Positions 35,962 to 45,831 of a stretch of 64,000 bases of DNA are shown here, piece by piece (positions within the stretch are counted from its first letter, which is position 1; each line of letters opens with the position of its first letter). This stretch comes from Amycolatopsis sp. NBC_00345 (lineage in GTDB: Bacteria; Actinomycetota; Actinomycetes; Mycobacteriales; Pseudonocardiaceae): positions 186,001 through 250,000 of the forward strand of contig NZ_CP107995.1 in assembly GCF_036116635.1 (NCBI RefSeq), in the 5' to 3' direction. A program made the position numbers and the translations under genes. The notes under the pieces are model-generated. The model made no database searches. It was not told where the DNA came from and saw nothing but the letters and a program-made list of their open reading frames with translations.

Positions 35962-36882
35962 GTGATCAGCCCTGCTCAGCCGCTCCGTCCGGTGGCCGTC
36001 GTCGGCCCCACCGCCACCGGGAAGACGGCGCTGGCCGTCGAGCTGGCCCTGGCGCTGGGCGGCGAGGTCGTCAACGCCGACGCGCTGCAGCTCTACCGCG
36101 GCATGGACATCGGCACCGCGAAGGCCACCGAGCAGGAGCGGCGCGGGGTGCCGCACCACCTGCTCGACGTCCTCGACGTCACCGAAACCGCCTCCGTCGC
36201 CGCCTACCAGCGCGACGCCCGGCAGCGGATCGAGGACGTGCTGGCCGCGGGCCGCGTCCCGGTGCTGGCCGGCGGCTCGGGCCTGTACGTCCAGGCGGTG
36301 CTCGACGACCTGCGGTTCCCCGGCACGGACCCGGCCGTGCGGACCCGGCTCGACGCGGAGGCGGCGGAGTTCGGCACCGCCTCGCTCCACACCCGGCTGG
36401 GGGAGCGCGACCCGGCCGCGGCCGCCGCGATCCTGCCGACCAACACCCGCCGGATCGTGCGCGCGCTGGAGGTCATCGAGATCACCGGCGAGCCGTTCTC
36501 GGCCAACCTGCCGAAGCCGGGGCCGGCGCGTTACGGGACCGTGCTGGTCGGCGTCGACCGCGAGGCCGCCGAGCTGGACGAGCGCGTCGACCTGCGGGTG
36601 GAGCGGATGTTCGCGGCCGGGCTCGTCGACGAGGTGCGGGAGCTGGCCGGGCGCGGGCTGCGCGAAGGGAAGACCGCTTCGCGTGCGCTCGGCTACCAGC
36701 AGGTGCTCGCGGAGCTGGACGGTGAAGGGGACTTCGAGGCGGCCGCCGCGTCGACCGCGCAGGCCACCCGGCGCTTCGTCCGGCGGCAGCGCTCCTGGTT
36801 CCGCCGGGACAAACGGATCCAGTGGTTCGACGGCGCTTCCGGCGAGCTGGCCGCACGCGTACTCGACGTCCTCGGCCGGTAA
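35962..36882 (+). CDS. miaA: tRNA dimethylallyltransferase MiaA
   Basis: 306 residues from GTG 35962; upstream in-frame sequence is poor. Adds the dimethylallyl group to A37 of tRNAs reading UNN codons, the substrate of MiaB. P-loop GPTATGKT at residues 15-22, DALQLYRGMDIGTAK (substrate-recognising Asp/Gln), GGSGLYVQAVLDDL and TRRFVRRQRSWFRRD. Nine bases from dapF, so likely one transcript. Confidence 0.97.
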   Translation: MISPAQPLRPVAVVGPTATGKTALAVELALALGGEVVNADALQLYRGMDIGTAKATEQERRGVPHHLLDVLDVTETASVAAYQRDARQRIEDVLAAGRVPVLAGGSGLYVQAVLDDLRFPGTDPAVRTRLDAEAAEFGTASLHTRLGERDPAAAAAILPTNTRRIVRALEVIEITGEPFSANLPKPGPARYGTVLVGVDREAAELDERVDLRVERMFAAGLVDEVRELAGRGLREGKTASRALGYQQVLAELDGEGDFEAAAASTAQATRRFVRRQRSWFRRDKRIQWFDGASGELAARVLDVLGR

Positions 36883-36891
36883 CCTGGAGCC

Positions 36892-37719
36892 ATGGGCGGC
36901 ATCGAGTTTCTCAAGGGGCACGGCACACAGAACGACTTCGTGCTGCTGCCCGACCCGTCCGGCCGCCTCGACCTCACACCGGCCAGGGTGGCTGCGCTGT
37001 GCGACCGGCAGCGCGGGCTGGGCGCGGACGGCGTGCTGCGTGTCGTCCGGTCGGGCGTGGCGGGCCTGGATTCCGCGGGCGAGTGGTTCATGGACTACCG
37101 CAACGCGGACGGCTCGATCGCGGAGATGTGCGGCAACGGCGTGCGCGTGTTCGCGCGGTACCTGGTGGAAGCGGGCCTGGCCGAGGACGGCGAGTTCACC
37201 GTCGGCACCCGCGCGGGCGACCGTCCGGTGGTGGTCCACCCGGACCGCTCCGTGACCGTCCACATGGGACCGGCGACGATCACCGGCACGTCGGTCACGG
37301 TGGTGGCGGGCCGCCCGTTCTCCGGCGTGGCCGTGGACGTGGGCAACCCGCACCTGGTCTCGGTCCTCGACGACGACGTGGCGGACCTCGACCTGGAGCA
37401 CCAGCCCGACTTCGACCACGACTTCTTCCCCGCCGGGGTGAACCTCGAGTTCGTCAACCTGCTGGGTGACGGCGCGCTGCGGATGCGCGTCCACGAGCGC
37501 GGCGTGGGGGAGACGCGCGCCTGCGGCACCGGCACGGTCGCCGCCGTGGCCGCCGCCCTGCACCTCGCGGGCACCGACACGGGCTCCTCGACGGTCGACA
37601 TCCCGGGCGGCCGCGTGGTGGTCACCGTGGCCCGCGGCGCGTCCACCCTGACCGGCCCCGCGGAGATCGTCGCCCGCGGCGAACTCGACGAAGCCTGGTG
37701 GGCCGCCGCCGGCGCGTGA
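36892..37719 (+). CDS. dapF: Diaminopimelate epimerase
   Basis: 275 residues from ATG 36892. Converts LL- to meso-DAP for peptidoglycan and lysine, without cofactor. The two catalytic cysteines are in MCGNGVR (about residue 80) and ACGTGT (about 205). The C-terminus (ELDEAWWAAAGA) is intact, but its coding end is duplicated about 1 kb downstream as a 33-bp direct repeat flanking a two-gene insert. Confidence 0.98.
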   Translation: MGGIEFLKGHGTQNDFVLLPDPSGRLDLTPARVAALCDRQRGLGADGVLRVVRSGVAGLDSAGEWFMDYRNADGSIAEMCGNGVRVFARYLVEAGLAEDGEFTVGTRAGDRPVVVHPDRSVTVHMGPATITGTSVTVVAGRPFSGVAVDVGNPHLVSVLDDDVADLDLEHQPDFDHDFFPAGVNLEFVNLLGDGALRMRVHERGVGETRACGTGTVAAVAAALHLAGTDTGSSTVDIPGGRVVVTVARGASTLTGPAEIVARGELDEAWWAAAGA

Positions 37720-37721
37720 GC
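37689..37721 (+). repeat. 33-bp direct repeat, copy 1 (dapF 3' end)
   Basis: The last 31 coding bases of dapF plus two bases beyond. Matches 38691-38723 at 32 of 33 positions; the only difference is a C/G at the sixth base (Ala versus Gly codon). Confidence 0.95.
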
Positions 37722-37725
37722 GCTT

Positions 37726-38400
37726 TCACCAGTTGTGGAGCGCCTTTGCGCTGTCGTGGGGGTCGCCGTCGGCAGGGCGGGTGATCTGGTAGCCGAGGCC
37801 GGTCAGCACTTCGGCGGCGTCTCGCGGCATGTCTCGCACCGTGGCCCTCAGCTGCAGACGGCGCCATCGCTCGCGTCCCTCGTGCACGGCGCGCTCCCAG
37901 CCTTGCCGGGCGTCCAGCCGGAAGTCCCGGATGAGGAATTCGGCGACATCTTCAAGACAAGGGCGGAAACGCGCTCCACCGGTGGGGAAGTGGAGGGCGG
38001 CCAGTTCGTGCGGCTTGGTGTGACCGGCCTGCGACAGCAGATGTGAGAGTGCCCCACGGTGGGCATGAACCTGGAGGTGGGACGACGGTTTGGATCGAGC
38101 CTGCCGATCGTAGTCATATCGGAAAACCGGCGTCCGGTCGATGATCGCGTTGAGCTTGAAGACGGACTGGTCGACAGCCAGGTACTGCTCCGTGCTGTCG
38201 AGACAGAAACGCTGGACCACATGAAGTTCGGCGAGTTCCTGGCCTCCGCCCGTCAGCACGATGGGCGGGATCTTGACGACCACTCGATCGCCGTGGCTTT
38301 CGACACTCGGCCCGGGGACGTTGTCGAAGCAGGCACGAAGAAGCGACTCGGTTTCAGCGGTGAACCGAGCGACTTCACCCGGCAGATCAGGACTTGTCAT
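37726..38400 (-). CDS. Hypothetical cassette protein (224 residues)
   Basis: ATG 38400; a longer start at 38454 would overlap most of the small gene. No family recognised. It begins with an acidic helix (LPGEVARFTAETESLLRACF) and has a beta-rich middle (GDRVVVKIPPIVLTGGGQELAELHVVQRFCLDS, LAVDQSVFKLNAIIDRTPVFRYDYDR), then His-rich HLQVHAHRGALSHLL and a C-terminal Arg-rich helix (ERWRRLQLRATVRDMP). It ends five bases after copy 1 of the repeat. The first gene overlaps its start by 14 bases, so the two are coupled; a toxin-antitoxin or defence pair is possible but unproven. Confidence 0.7.
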   Translation of the reverse strand: MTSPDLPGEVARFTAETESLLRACFDNVPGPSVESHGDRVVVKIPPIVLTGGGQELAELHVVQRFCLDSTEQYLAVDQSVFKLNAIIDRTPVFRYDYDRQARSKPSSHLQVHAHRGALSHLLSQAGHTKPHELAALHFPTGGARFRPCLEDVAEFLIRDFRLDARQGWERAVHEGRERWRRLQLRATVRDMPRDAAEVLTGLGYQITRPADGDPHDSAKALHNW

Positions 38401-38575
38401 CGCCCAGCAGGAACGCGATGTTGCGTAGTTCGTCCCAGACGTTCCACTCGTCACCGACGAGCCTGAATGATTGGGCGCGGTCCGCGAAGGTCTGAAGGTC
38501 CATGCCCACCTTTGACAGCAGGTCGTCCCTTCGCTGCAGCAACTGGCCAGTGGAGACTTCTTCGGTGCGCGTCAT
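38387..38575 (-). CDS. Small hypothetical protein, first gene of the cassette
   Basis: 62 residues from ATG 38575 (GGAGGCACTG just upstream on the coding strand). Mostly helical and charged: VSTGQLLQRRDDLLSKVGMDLQTFADRAQSFRLVGDEWNVWDELRNIAFLLGDDKS. No known fold recognised. Its reading frame overlaps the following gene by 14 bases. Being short, helical and upstream of a larger partner, it would suit an antitoxin or chaperone, but that is inference. Confidence 0.65.
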   Translation of the reverse strand: MTRTEEVSTGQLLQRRDDLLSKVGMDLQTFADRAQSFRLVGDEWNVWDELRNIAFLLGDDKS

Positions 38576-38690
38576 CAGTGCCTCCCGTCCTTTGCTCCAT
38601 CATCGACACCAGCCCCGACAATTAGGTCGCACCGGAGCTTCTCAAGCCTGGAAGTCACCCTAAAGGCGTAGCCACCAGGCCTCGATGCCA

Positions 38691-38723
38691 CGAAGGCTGG
38701 TGGGCCGCCGCCGGCGCGTGAGC
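38691..38723 (+). repeat. 33-bp direct repeat, copy 2
   Basis: Second copy of the dapF coding end (EGWWAAAGA plus stop), 969 bases after copy 1, 17 bases before the end of valS. Probably the original dapF terminus before the insertion, as it adjoins the conserved downstream sequence. Confidence 0.95.
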
Positions 38724-38740
38724 ACCGGCGGCGGCCGCCG

Positions 38741-41275
38741 TCAGGAGCCGATCGTCACCTCGACCGCCAGGTCGCCCTCGCCGGAGCGGGTGCTGACCGA
38801 GGCGACCGTGCCCGCGGTGCGGATGTCCGCCTCGATGGCGCCGAAACCGGTGAGCACGTCGGGCTGGGCGGTCACCGTCAGGGATTCCACGCCTGCGCGC
38901 ATCGACACCTTCGCGTCGGTCTTCGCGCGCCGCACCGCCGCGATCACCGAGCCCGCCAGCGTGAGCAGAGCCGGGTCGCCGTCGACCGGGACCGGGGCGG
39001 GCCAGGGCGCGCGGTGCACCGAGCCCTCCTGCCACCACGACCAGACCTCCTCCGTCGCGTACGGCAGGAACGGCGCGAACAGCCGCACCACAGCGGAAAG
39101 CGTCGTGGCGAGCGCCGCCCGCGCGGACTGCGCCGCCGCCTCGCCGCGGTCGCCGTACGCGCGGCCCTTCACCAGCTCCACGTAGTCGTCGCAGAACGTC
39201 CAGAAAAACGTCTCGCTCAGCTGCAGCGCCCGCGCGTAGTCGAGCGCCTCGAACGCCGCCGTCGCCTCAGTGACGACCGACGAAAGCGCCGCCAGCACCG
39301 AACGGTCCAGCGGCTCCGAAGCCACCGCCTCGGCAGAAGGCAGCCCGAGGCCGAGCACGAACCGGCTCACGTTGAGCAGCTTCATCGCCAGCCGCCGGCC
39401 CACCTTCATCTGGCCCTCGTCCACGGCCGTGTCGACGCCGGGCCGCGCGCTCGCCGCCCAGTACCGCACCGCGTCCGAGCCGTACTTCTCCAGCAGGTCG
39501 GCCGGGGTGACGACGTTACCGACCGACTTCGACATCTTCTTGCGGTCCGGGTCGAGCACCCAGCCGGAGATCGCCGCCCGGCGCCACGGCAGCACGCCCT
39601 CCTCCAGCTCCGCGCGCACGGCCGTGGAGAACAGCCAGGTGCGGATGATCTCGTGCGCCTGCGGCCGCAGGTCGTACGGGAACACGCGGCGGAACAGGTC
39701 GTCGTCCAGTGTCCAGCGACCGGCGATCTGCGGCGTGAGCGACGACGTCGCCCAGGTGTCCATGACGTCCACTTCGGCGGTGAAGCCGCCCGGCACGTCA
39801 CGCTGGTCCGCGGTGTAGCCCGGCGGCACGTCGGTGCTCGGGTCGACCGGCAGGCTCGTGTCGTCCGGCACCAGCACGGCGTCGTGGTCCGGCTCGCCGC
39901 CGGCGTCCAGCGGGTACCAGAGCGGGATCGGCACGCCGAAGAACCGCTGACGGCTGATCAGCCAGTCGCTCGTCAGGCCCTCGACCCAGCCGCGGTAGCG
40001 GACCTGCATGTGCGCGGGCACCCACTGCAACTCGGCGCCACGGTCGAGCAGCCGCGCGCGCAGCTCCTCGTCACGCCCGCCGTTGCGGATGTACCACTGG
40101 CGGCTGGTGACGATCTCGAGCGGCCGGTCGCCCTTCTCGTAGAACTTCACCGGGTGCGTGATCGGCCGCGGCTCGCCACGCAGCGCGCCCTTCTCCCGCA
40201 ACAGGTCCACCAGGATCTGGCGTCCTGTGTGGACGGTCTTGCCCACGAGCGGCGCGTACGCCTCCGCCGGCACGTCACGCGGCGGCTCGGGCAGGAACCG
40301 GCCGTCGCGGCCGAGCACCGGCCGCGTCTCCAGCCGCAACGCGCGCCACCACGTCACGTCGGTCGTGTCGCCGAAGGTGCACACCATCGCGATGCCGGTG
40401 CCCTTCTCGGGATCGGCGAGGTGGTGCGCGTGCACCGGGACCTCGACGCCGAACACCGGCGTCCGCACGGTCTTCCCGAACAGCGGCTGGTACCGCTCGT
40501 CGTCCGGGTGCGCGACGAGCGCGACGCACGCGGGCAGCAGCTCCGGGCGCGTGGTGGAGATGAGCACCTCGGCGTCTTCGGCCGTGTGGAACACCAGGTC
40601 GTGGTACGCGCCGGGCCGCTCGCGGTCCTCCAGCTCCGCCTGCGCGACGGCGGTGCGGAACGTGACGTCCCAGAGCGTCGGCGCCTCGGACTGGTAAGCC
40701 TCGCCGCGCGCGAGGTTGCGCAGGAAGCCGCGCTGCGAGATCTGCGTCGTGGCCGGGTCGATGGTCTGGTACGCCGTGCTCCAGTCGACCGAAAGCCCGA
40801 TCCGGCGCCAGACGTCCTCGAAGACCTTCTCGTCGGTCTCCGAAAGCTCCTGGCACAGCTCGACGAAGTTGCGCCGGGACACGGGAACGGCGTTCTTGCC
40901 CGGCTTCTCCGGCGGCCGGAAGCCCGGATCGTAGGGCAGCGAAGGCTCACAGCGCACGCCGAAATGGTTCTGCACACGGCGTTCCGTCGGCAGGCCGTTG
41001 TCGTCCCAGCCGATCGGGTAGAACACCTCGCGCCCGCGCATCCGGTGGTACCGCGCGACGAGATCGGTGTGGGTGTAGGAGAAAACGTGCCCGATGTGCA
41101 GCGAACCGCTCGCCGTCAGCGGAGGGGTGTCGATCGAGTAGACGTCCTCACGCGGCTTCGTGCGGTCGAATCGGTAGACGATGTCGCTCTCCCATACCGG
41201 TACCCACTTGGCCTCCAGACCGTCGACACCGACCTTGTCCGGGACTTGTGGGCTGGGGCTGGGAGTTGCGTTCAT
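38741..41275 (-). CDS. valS: Valyl-tRNA synthetase
   Basis: 844 residues from ATG 41275. Class I synthetase: HIGH motif GSLHIGHVFSYTHTD, KMSKS motif KKMSKSVGN, editing (CP1) domain with VLISTTRPELLPACVALVAHPDD, and an anticodon-binding C-terminal half. The long coiled-coil arm of E. coli-type ValRS appears reduced. It starts nine bases after the stop of the upstream MFS gene, so it may be read from the ArsR-controlled promoter; an own promoter inside the MFS gene is possible. No T-box leader seen. Confidence 0.97.
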   Translation of the reverse strand: MNATPSPSPQVPDKVGVDGLEAKWVPVWESDIVYRFDRTKPREDVYSIDTPPLTASGSLHIGHVFSYTHTDLVARYHRMRGREVFYPIGWDDNGLPTERRVQNHFGVRCEPSLPYDPGFRPPEKPGKNAVPVSRRNFVELCQELSETDEKVFEDVWRRIGLSVDWSTAYQTIDPATTQISQRGFLRNLARGEAYQSEAPTLWDVTFRTAVAQAELEDRERPGAYHDLVFHTAEDAEVLISTTRPELLPACVALVAHPDDERYQPLFGKTVRTPVFGVEVPVHAHHLADPEKGTGIAMVCTFGDTTDVTWWRALRLETRPVLGRDGRFLPEPPRDVPAEAYAPLVGKTVHTGRQILVDLLREKGALRGEPRPITHPVKFYEKGDRPLEIVTSRQWYIRNGGRDEELRARLLDRGAELQWVPAHMQVRYRGWVEGLTSDWLISRQRFFGVPIPLWYPLDAGGEPDHDAVLVPDDTSLPVDPSTDVPPGYTADQRDVPGGFTAEVDVMDTWATSSLTPQIAGRWTLDDDLFRRVFPYDLRPQAHEIIRTWLFSTAVRAELEEGVLPWRRAAISGWVLDPDRKKMSKSVGNVVTPADLLEKYGSDAVRYWAASARPGVDTAVDEGQMKVGRRLAMKLLNVSRFVLGLGLPSAEAVASEPLDRSVLAALSSVVTEATAAFEALDYARALQLSETFFWTFCDDYVELVKGRAYGDRGEAAAQSARAALATTLSAVVRLFAPFLPYATEEVWSWWQEGSVHRAPWPAPVPVDGDPALLTLAGSVIAAVRRAKTDAKVSMRAGVESLTVTAQPDVLTGFGAIEADIRTAGTVASVSTRSGEGDLAVEVTIGS

Positions 41276-41284
41276 GGACCAACT

Positions 41285-42538
41285 CTAGGCGGGCGTCAAA
41301 GCGCCTTTCTCCGTGGCCGGGAGATCCCGCATCCGCCGCAGCGGCGAGCAGACGACCCACAGCGCGCCGCAGAGTTCGCCGATCACGGCGATCCACAGTG
41401 CGCCGGTCAGCCCGACGGTCTCGCCGAGCGCGCCGCCCAGCAGGCCGCCCAGCGGCATCGCGCCCCACACGACGAACCGCACGCTCGCGTTCATCCGGCC
41501 CAGCAGCCGGTCCGGCGTGATGGCCTGGCGGTAGGAGACCTGTGCGACGTTGTAGAGGATCACGCCGAACCCGGCCGCGGCCAGGCCGGACCCGGCGAGC
41601 GCCAGCCGCCAGCCGGGGGCGGCCAGCGGCACGAGCAGGTTGCCCGGCCAGACCAGCAGCGGGACCAGCCAGATCGACCGCGCCTGGCCGATCCGGCGGA
41701 TGATCGCGCCCGAGCACAGCGCGGCGAGGATGCCGCCGACTCCGCCGACGGCCAGCAGCACGCCGACCGCCGCCGGGGGCAGCCCGGCCGTGCGCGTCAG
41801 GAACAGCACCTGCACGGCCTGCGCGGCGGCGCCGAACAGGTTCGCGGTGGCGGTGCACGCGACGATCGCGCGCAGCGGCTTGTCGGCGAACACGAACCGC
41901 ATGCCCTCGCCGATCTGCGGCAGCAGGCGCTCCTGCCCGGTGCGCTCCGGCACGGACTCGACGGTGCGGATCCGCCACAGGCACAGCGCGGAGACGAGGT
42001 AGCCGAGGCCGGTCGTCAGCACAGTGCTGGCCGCGCCGATGACCTGGACCAGCACACCGGCCGCGCTCGGTCCGGCGATCTGCGCCGTGGACTGGACGGC
42101 CTGCAGCTTCGCGTTGCCCTCCAGCAGGTGTTCGCGGCCCACCAGCGCGGGCAGGTACGCCTGGTACGCGACGTCGAAGAACACCGTCGCCAGGCCGGTC
42201 AGCAGCACCACGACGAGCAGCTGCAGCATCGTCAGCACGCCCGCCCACCAGGCCACCGGGATGCTCAGCATCAGCACGGCGCGCACCACGTCGGCAGTCA
42301 GCATCACCGGCCGGCGCGGCAGCCGGTCCACCCACACGCCGGCGGGCAGCCCGAGCAGCAGGAACCCCAGCGTCTCGGCCATGGTCAGCAGGCCCATCTC
42401 GAACGGCGTGGCCGCCAGCGTCACGGCCGCCAGCAGCGGGACCGCCGTGATGCCGACGAACATCCCGAGCTGGCTCGCGGTGTCCCCGGCCCACAGCCGG
42501 CGGAAGTCCGCGTGGAAGAAGAGCGAATCCCTACTCAC
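41285..42538 (-). CDS. MFS exporter under ArsR-type control
   Basis: 417 residues from GTG 42538, taken as leaderless: TTGACA (42574-42569) and GACACT (42551-42546) are spaced 17 bases and end seven bases before this GTG. A TTG at 42574 with AAGGAGG in front is the alternative. MFS signature GVWVDRLPRRPVML, about ten to twelve helices, and TDRLLGRMNASVRFVVWGAMPLG typical of enterobactin-/macrolide-exporter (EntS/MefA-like) families. Likely drug or metabolite efflux. Confidence 0.88.
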   Translation of the reverse strand: MSRDSLFFHADFRRLWAGDTASQLGMFVGITAVPLLAAVTLAATPFEMGLLTMAETLGFLLLGLPAGVWVDRLPRRPVMLTADVVRAVLMLSIPVAWWAGVLTMLQLLVVVLLTGLATVFFDVAYQAYLPALVGREHLLEGNAKLQAVQSTAQIAGPSAAGVLVQVIGAASTVLTTGLGYLVSALCLWRIRTVESVPERTGQERLLPQIGEGMRFVFADKPLRAIVACTATANLFGAAAQAVQVLFLTRTAGLPPAAVGVLLAVGGVGGILAALCSGAIIRRIGQARSIWLVPLLVWPGNLLVPLAAPGWRLALAGSGLAAAGFGVILYNVAQVSYRQAITPDRLLGRMNASVRFVVWGAMPLGGLLGGALGETVGLTGALWIAVIGELCGALWVVCSPLRRMRDLPATEKGALTPA

Positions 42539-42555
42539 CCGAAAGAGTGTCTTCG

Positions 42556-42579
42556 AGTGATTGGAAAGTGTCAATCACT
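42556..42579. promoter_or_regulatory. ArsR-type operator between divergent MFS and regulator genes
   Basis: AGTGATTG (42556-42563), eight bases, CAATCACT (42572-42579): a perfect dyad. It overlaps the -35 region of the MFS promoter and covers GTGTCA (42568-42573), which with TAGGCT (42590-42595) would form the regulator's promoter. It probably autoregulates and controls both genes. Confidence 0.8.
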
Positions 42580-42601
42580 TAACCCTCCTTAGGCTGTGGG
42601 C

Positions 42602-43105
42602 GTGCCGACGAAACGACGTCCCTCGACCGAGGCCGAGGCCGCCGCGCTCGCGTCCGGAATACGCCTGCGCATCATCCGGTTGACTTCTTTCGAGGCCATG
42701 ACCAACAAGGAGCTGGCCGGGCGGCTGGGCCGCGACCCGGCGACGACACTGCACCACGTCCGCAAGCTGGTGGAGACCGGCTTCCTGGCCCCGCAGGAGC
42801 CGCGGCGGGGGACCCGCGGCGCGAAGGAGATCCCCTACCTTTCGACCGGGCTGTCCTGGCTGCTCGAACACGACGCCGAGACGGCGCCGGTCATCCGGGC
42901 GATGCTCGAGGCCTACCTGGCGGAGCTGGCCGAGGCCGAGCCCGGCGAGGTGGACTCCTCCCGGCTGGTCTTCCAGGTCCCGCCCGAGGACGTCGAAGAG
43001 TTCAAGAACCGGCTGGGCGACCTGCTGGACGAGTTCCGCCACCGCCCCGACGCACCCGGCCAGGACCGCACCGCGGTCTACGTTTCGATCTATCCGAGCA
43101 GGTAA
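42602..43105 (+). CDS. ArsR-family winged-helix regulator
   Basis: 167 residues from GTG 42602, seven bases after the candidate -10 TAGGCT, consistent with a leaderless mRNA; GTG 42596 is also possible. Winged-helix domain (about 20-85) with MTNKELAGRLGRDPATTLHHVRKLVETGFL as recognition helices. No metal-binding cysteines are seen. The C-terminal half (acidic, EVDSSRLVFQVPPEDVEEFKNRL) resembles ligand-binding or dimerising regions of the drug-type ArsR relatives. Likely represses the divergent MFS gene. Confidence 0.88.
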   Translation: MPTKRRPSTEAEAAALASGIRLRIIRLTSFEAMTNKELAGRLGRDPATTLHHVRKLVETGFLAPQEPRRGTRGAKEIPYLSTGLSWLLEHDAETAPVIRAMLEAYLAELAEAEPGEVDSSRLVFQVPPEDVEEFKNRLGDLLDEFRHRPDAPGQDRTAVYVSIYPSR

Positions 43106-43148
43106 TCCACTCGGCTCCCGCGTGGAATCGTGGGAGCATGGAGGCACG

Positions 43149-44582
<1,434 letters not shown>

Positions 44583-44590
44583 CGCGTCTT

Positions 44591-44626
44591 CCGTAGTGTG
44601 CGGTTGATCCCGGCCGCGCACTACGG
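44591..44626 (+). terminator. Hairpin after hflX
   Basis: 13-bp arms CCGTAGTGTGCGG (44591-44603) and CCGCGCACTACGG (44614-44626) with one G-U pair and a 10-base loop, eight bases after the hflX stop. The right arm adjoins the GGAGG of the next gene. Confidence 0.75.
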
Positions 44627-44636
44627 AGGTGAGCTG

Positions 44637-45641
44637 GTGCGAGTCGTCCTCGCGGTGGCGGCGTTTTTCCTGCTGATCGGCGCCTTGCCCGCCTCGGCCG
44701 CGGCACCGCCCGCGCCCGAAACGGTGTGCCAGGTGACGGATCCGCGCGTGACCGAGCTTTCGGGCCTGGTCTCCGACGGCACGCACTGGTATGCGATCAA
44801 CGACGGCGGAACCAAGGTCCAGGTGTTCGTGCTGGACCGTTCGTGCGCCGTGCAGGACGTGCTTTCCGCGAGCAACGACCCGTACGACGTCGAGGACCTC
44901 GCCCGCGCGGCCGACGGAACGTTGTGGCTCTCGGACACCGGGGACAACAGCAACAAGCGGGCCACCGTGGCCCTGCTGGAGCTGAAGCCGTCCGGGGGCG
45001 CCGTGACGCTGCACCGGCTGACCTACCCGGACGGGCCGCACGACACCGAAGCCCTGTTGCTGGACCGGTCCGGCACGCCGTACCTGGTCACCAAGGACAT
45101 CCTGGGCGACGCGAAGGTGTACCGCCCGAACGGCCCGCTCGCGACGCCCGGCCCGACCCCGCTGGAGCAGGTCGGCACGGTCACCATCCACACCACCGAC
45201 ACGAAGGGCGGCCCGGTGGGCGCCTTCGGCTCGGTGCTGGTGACGGGCGGCGCGACCAGCGCCGACGGCACCCTGGTCGCGCTGCGCACTTACACCGACG
45301 CTTACCTGTACGCCGCCCCGGACGGCGACGTCGCCGCGGCGCTGAAGGGCACGCCCGTCCGGGTCCCCCTGGCGGGGGAGAAACAGGGCGAGGCATTGGC
45401 TTTTGAGCCCGACGGCACGCTGTTGTCCGGCGGTGAAGGGGTCGGCCAGCCCATCCGCGCGGTGAAGAACGCCGCGTCGCTGGCTTCCGCTGCCGGAGCC
45501 CCGGCGGCCGGCGCGCCCCAGGGCGAGGCGGCGGCCGGTTCTTCGTCCGGCGGGGGAGTTTCCCCGCTCCCGGCGGCGGTGCTGGCGATCGTGGTGGTCT
45601 TCGGCGGCTGGTTGCTGGTGCGCAAGCTGCGCCGCCGCTGA
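44637..45641 (+). CDS. Secreted, membrane-anchored beta-propeller-like protein
   Basis: 334 residues from GTG 44637 (GGAGG upstream). Signal sequence (VRVVLAVAAFFLLIGALPASAAA), then repeated blade-like segments: ELSGLVSDGTHWYAINDGG, DVEDLARAADGTLWLSDTGDN, DTEALLLDRSGTPYLVTKD, EALAFEPDGTLLSGGEG. A Gly/Ser/Ala-rich linker leads to a C-terminal membrane helix and RKLRRR tail, so it is anchored facing outward. Function unknown; DNS (W.SDTGDN) motifs resemble those of SMP-30/NHL-type sensors. Confidence 0.82.
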   Translation: MRVVLAVAAFFLLIGALPASAAAPPAPETVCQVTDPRVTELSGLVSDGTHWYAINDGGTKVQVFVLDRSCAVQDVLSASNDPYDVEDLARAADGTLWLSDTGDNSNKRATVALLELKPSGGAVTLHRLTYPDGPHDTEALLLDRSGTPYLVTKDILGDAKVYRPNGPLATPGPTPLEQVGTVTIHTTDTKGGPVGAFGSVLVTGGATSADGTLVALRTYTDAYLYAAPDGDVAAALKGTPVRVPLAGEKQGEALAFEPDGTLLSGGEGVGQPIRAVKNAASLASAAGAPAAGAPQGEAAAGSSSGGGVSPLPAAVLAIVVVFGGWLLVRKLRRR

Positions 45642-45715
45642 CGCCGGCGGGCCACGCGGCGCGGCCGGCTCCGCCCGCCCCGGATCTGTCTACTGAGGAC
45701 AGTCACGCGGCGGTT

Positions 45716-45746
45716 CCGGCGCCGTCCCCCCAGAGACGGGCGCCGG
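45716..45746. terminator. Candidate terminator between convergent genes
   Basis: CCGGCGCCGTC (45716-45726) pairs with GACGGGCGCCGG (45735-45746) with one bulge and an eight-base loop, between the beta-propeller gene and lexA stops. No U-run. Confidence 0.5.
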
Positions 45747-45831
45747 TTCCGGCCGCGGCGGGCACCTCCGTCACCGCGGGTACGACCGAGGCCGGGCTTC
45801 CTCGTCGTCACCGCACGGCCGGAGGCCCGGT

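Larger units (their letters stand above)
37722..38690. other. 969-bp inserted cassette bounded by the dapF-end direct repeats
   Basis: Two minus-strand genes sit between the repeats. The sequence is visibly less GC-rich and has less biased third positions than neighbours. Without it, dapF and valS would be convergent with their stops about 20 bases apart. The duplicated gene end resembles an att-type target that is regenerated on integration, though no recombinase is inside. Interpreted as a transferred module. Confidence 0.6.

Noticed and set aside
35953..37563. A 536-codon antisense frame over miaA-dapF
   Set aside because: Same artefact; both sense genes are unmistakable.
38691..38723. 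Chance similarity of the second dapF-end repeat
   Set aside because: 32 of 33 identical bases including the stop codon is far beyond chance even in GC-rich DNA.
41276..41284. T-box leader for valS
   Set aside because: Only nine bases separate valS from the MFS gene, leaving no room.
39014..42592. A 1192-codon open frame antisense to valS and the MFS gene
   Set aside because: Crosses two sense genes, composition is biased to Arg/His/Gln, no family residues. A GC artefact.
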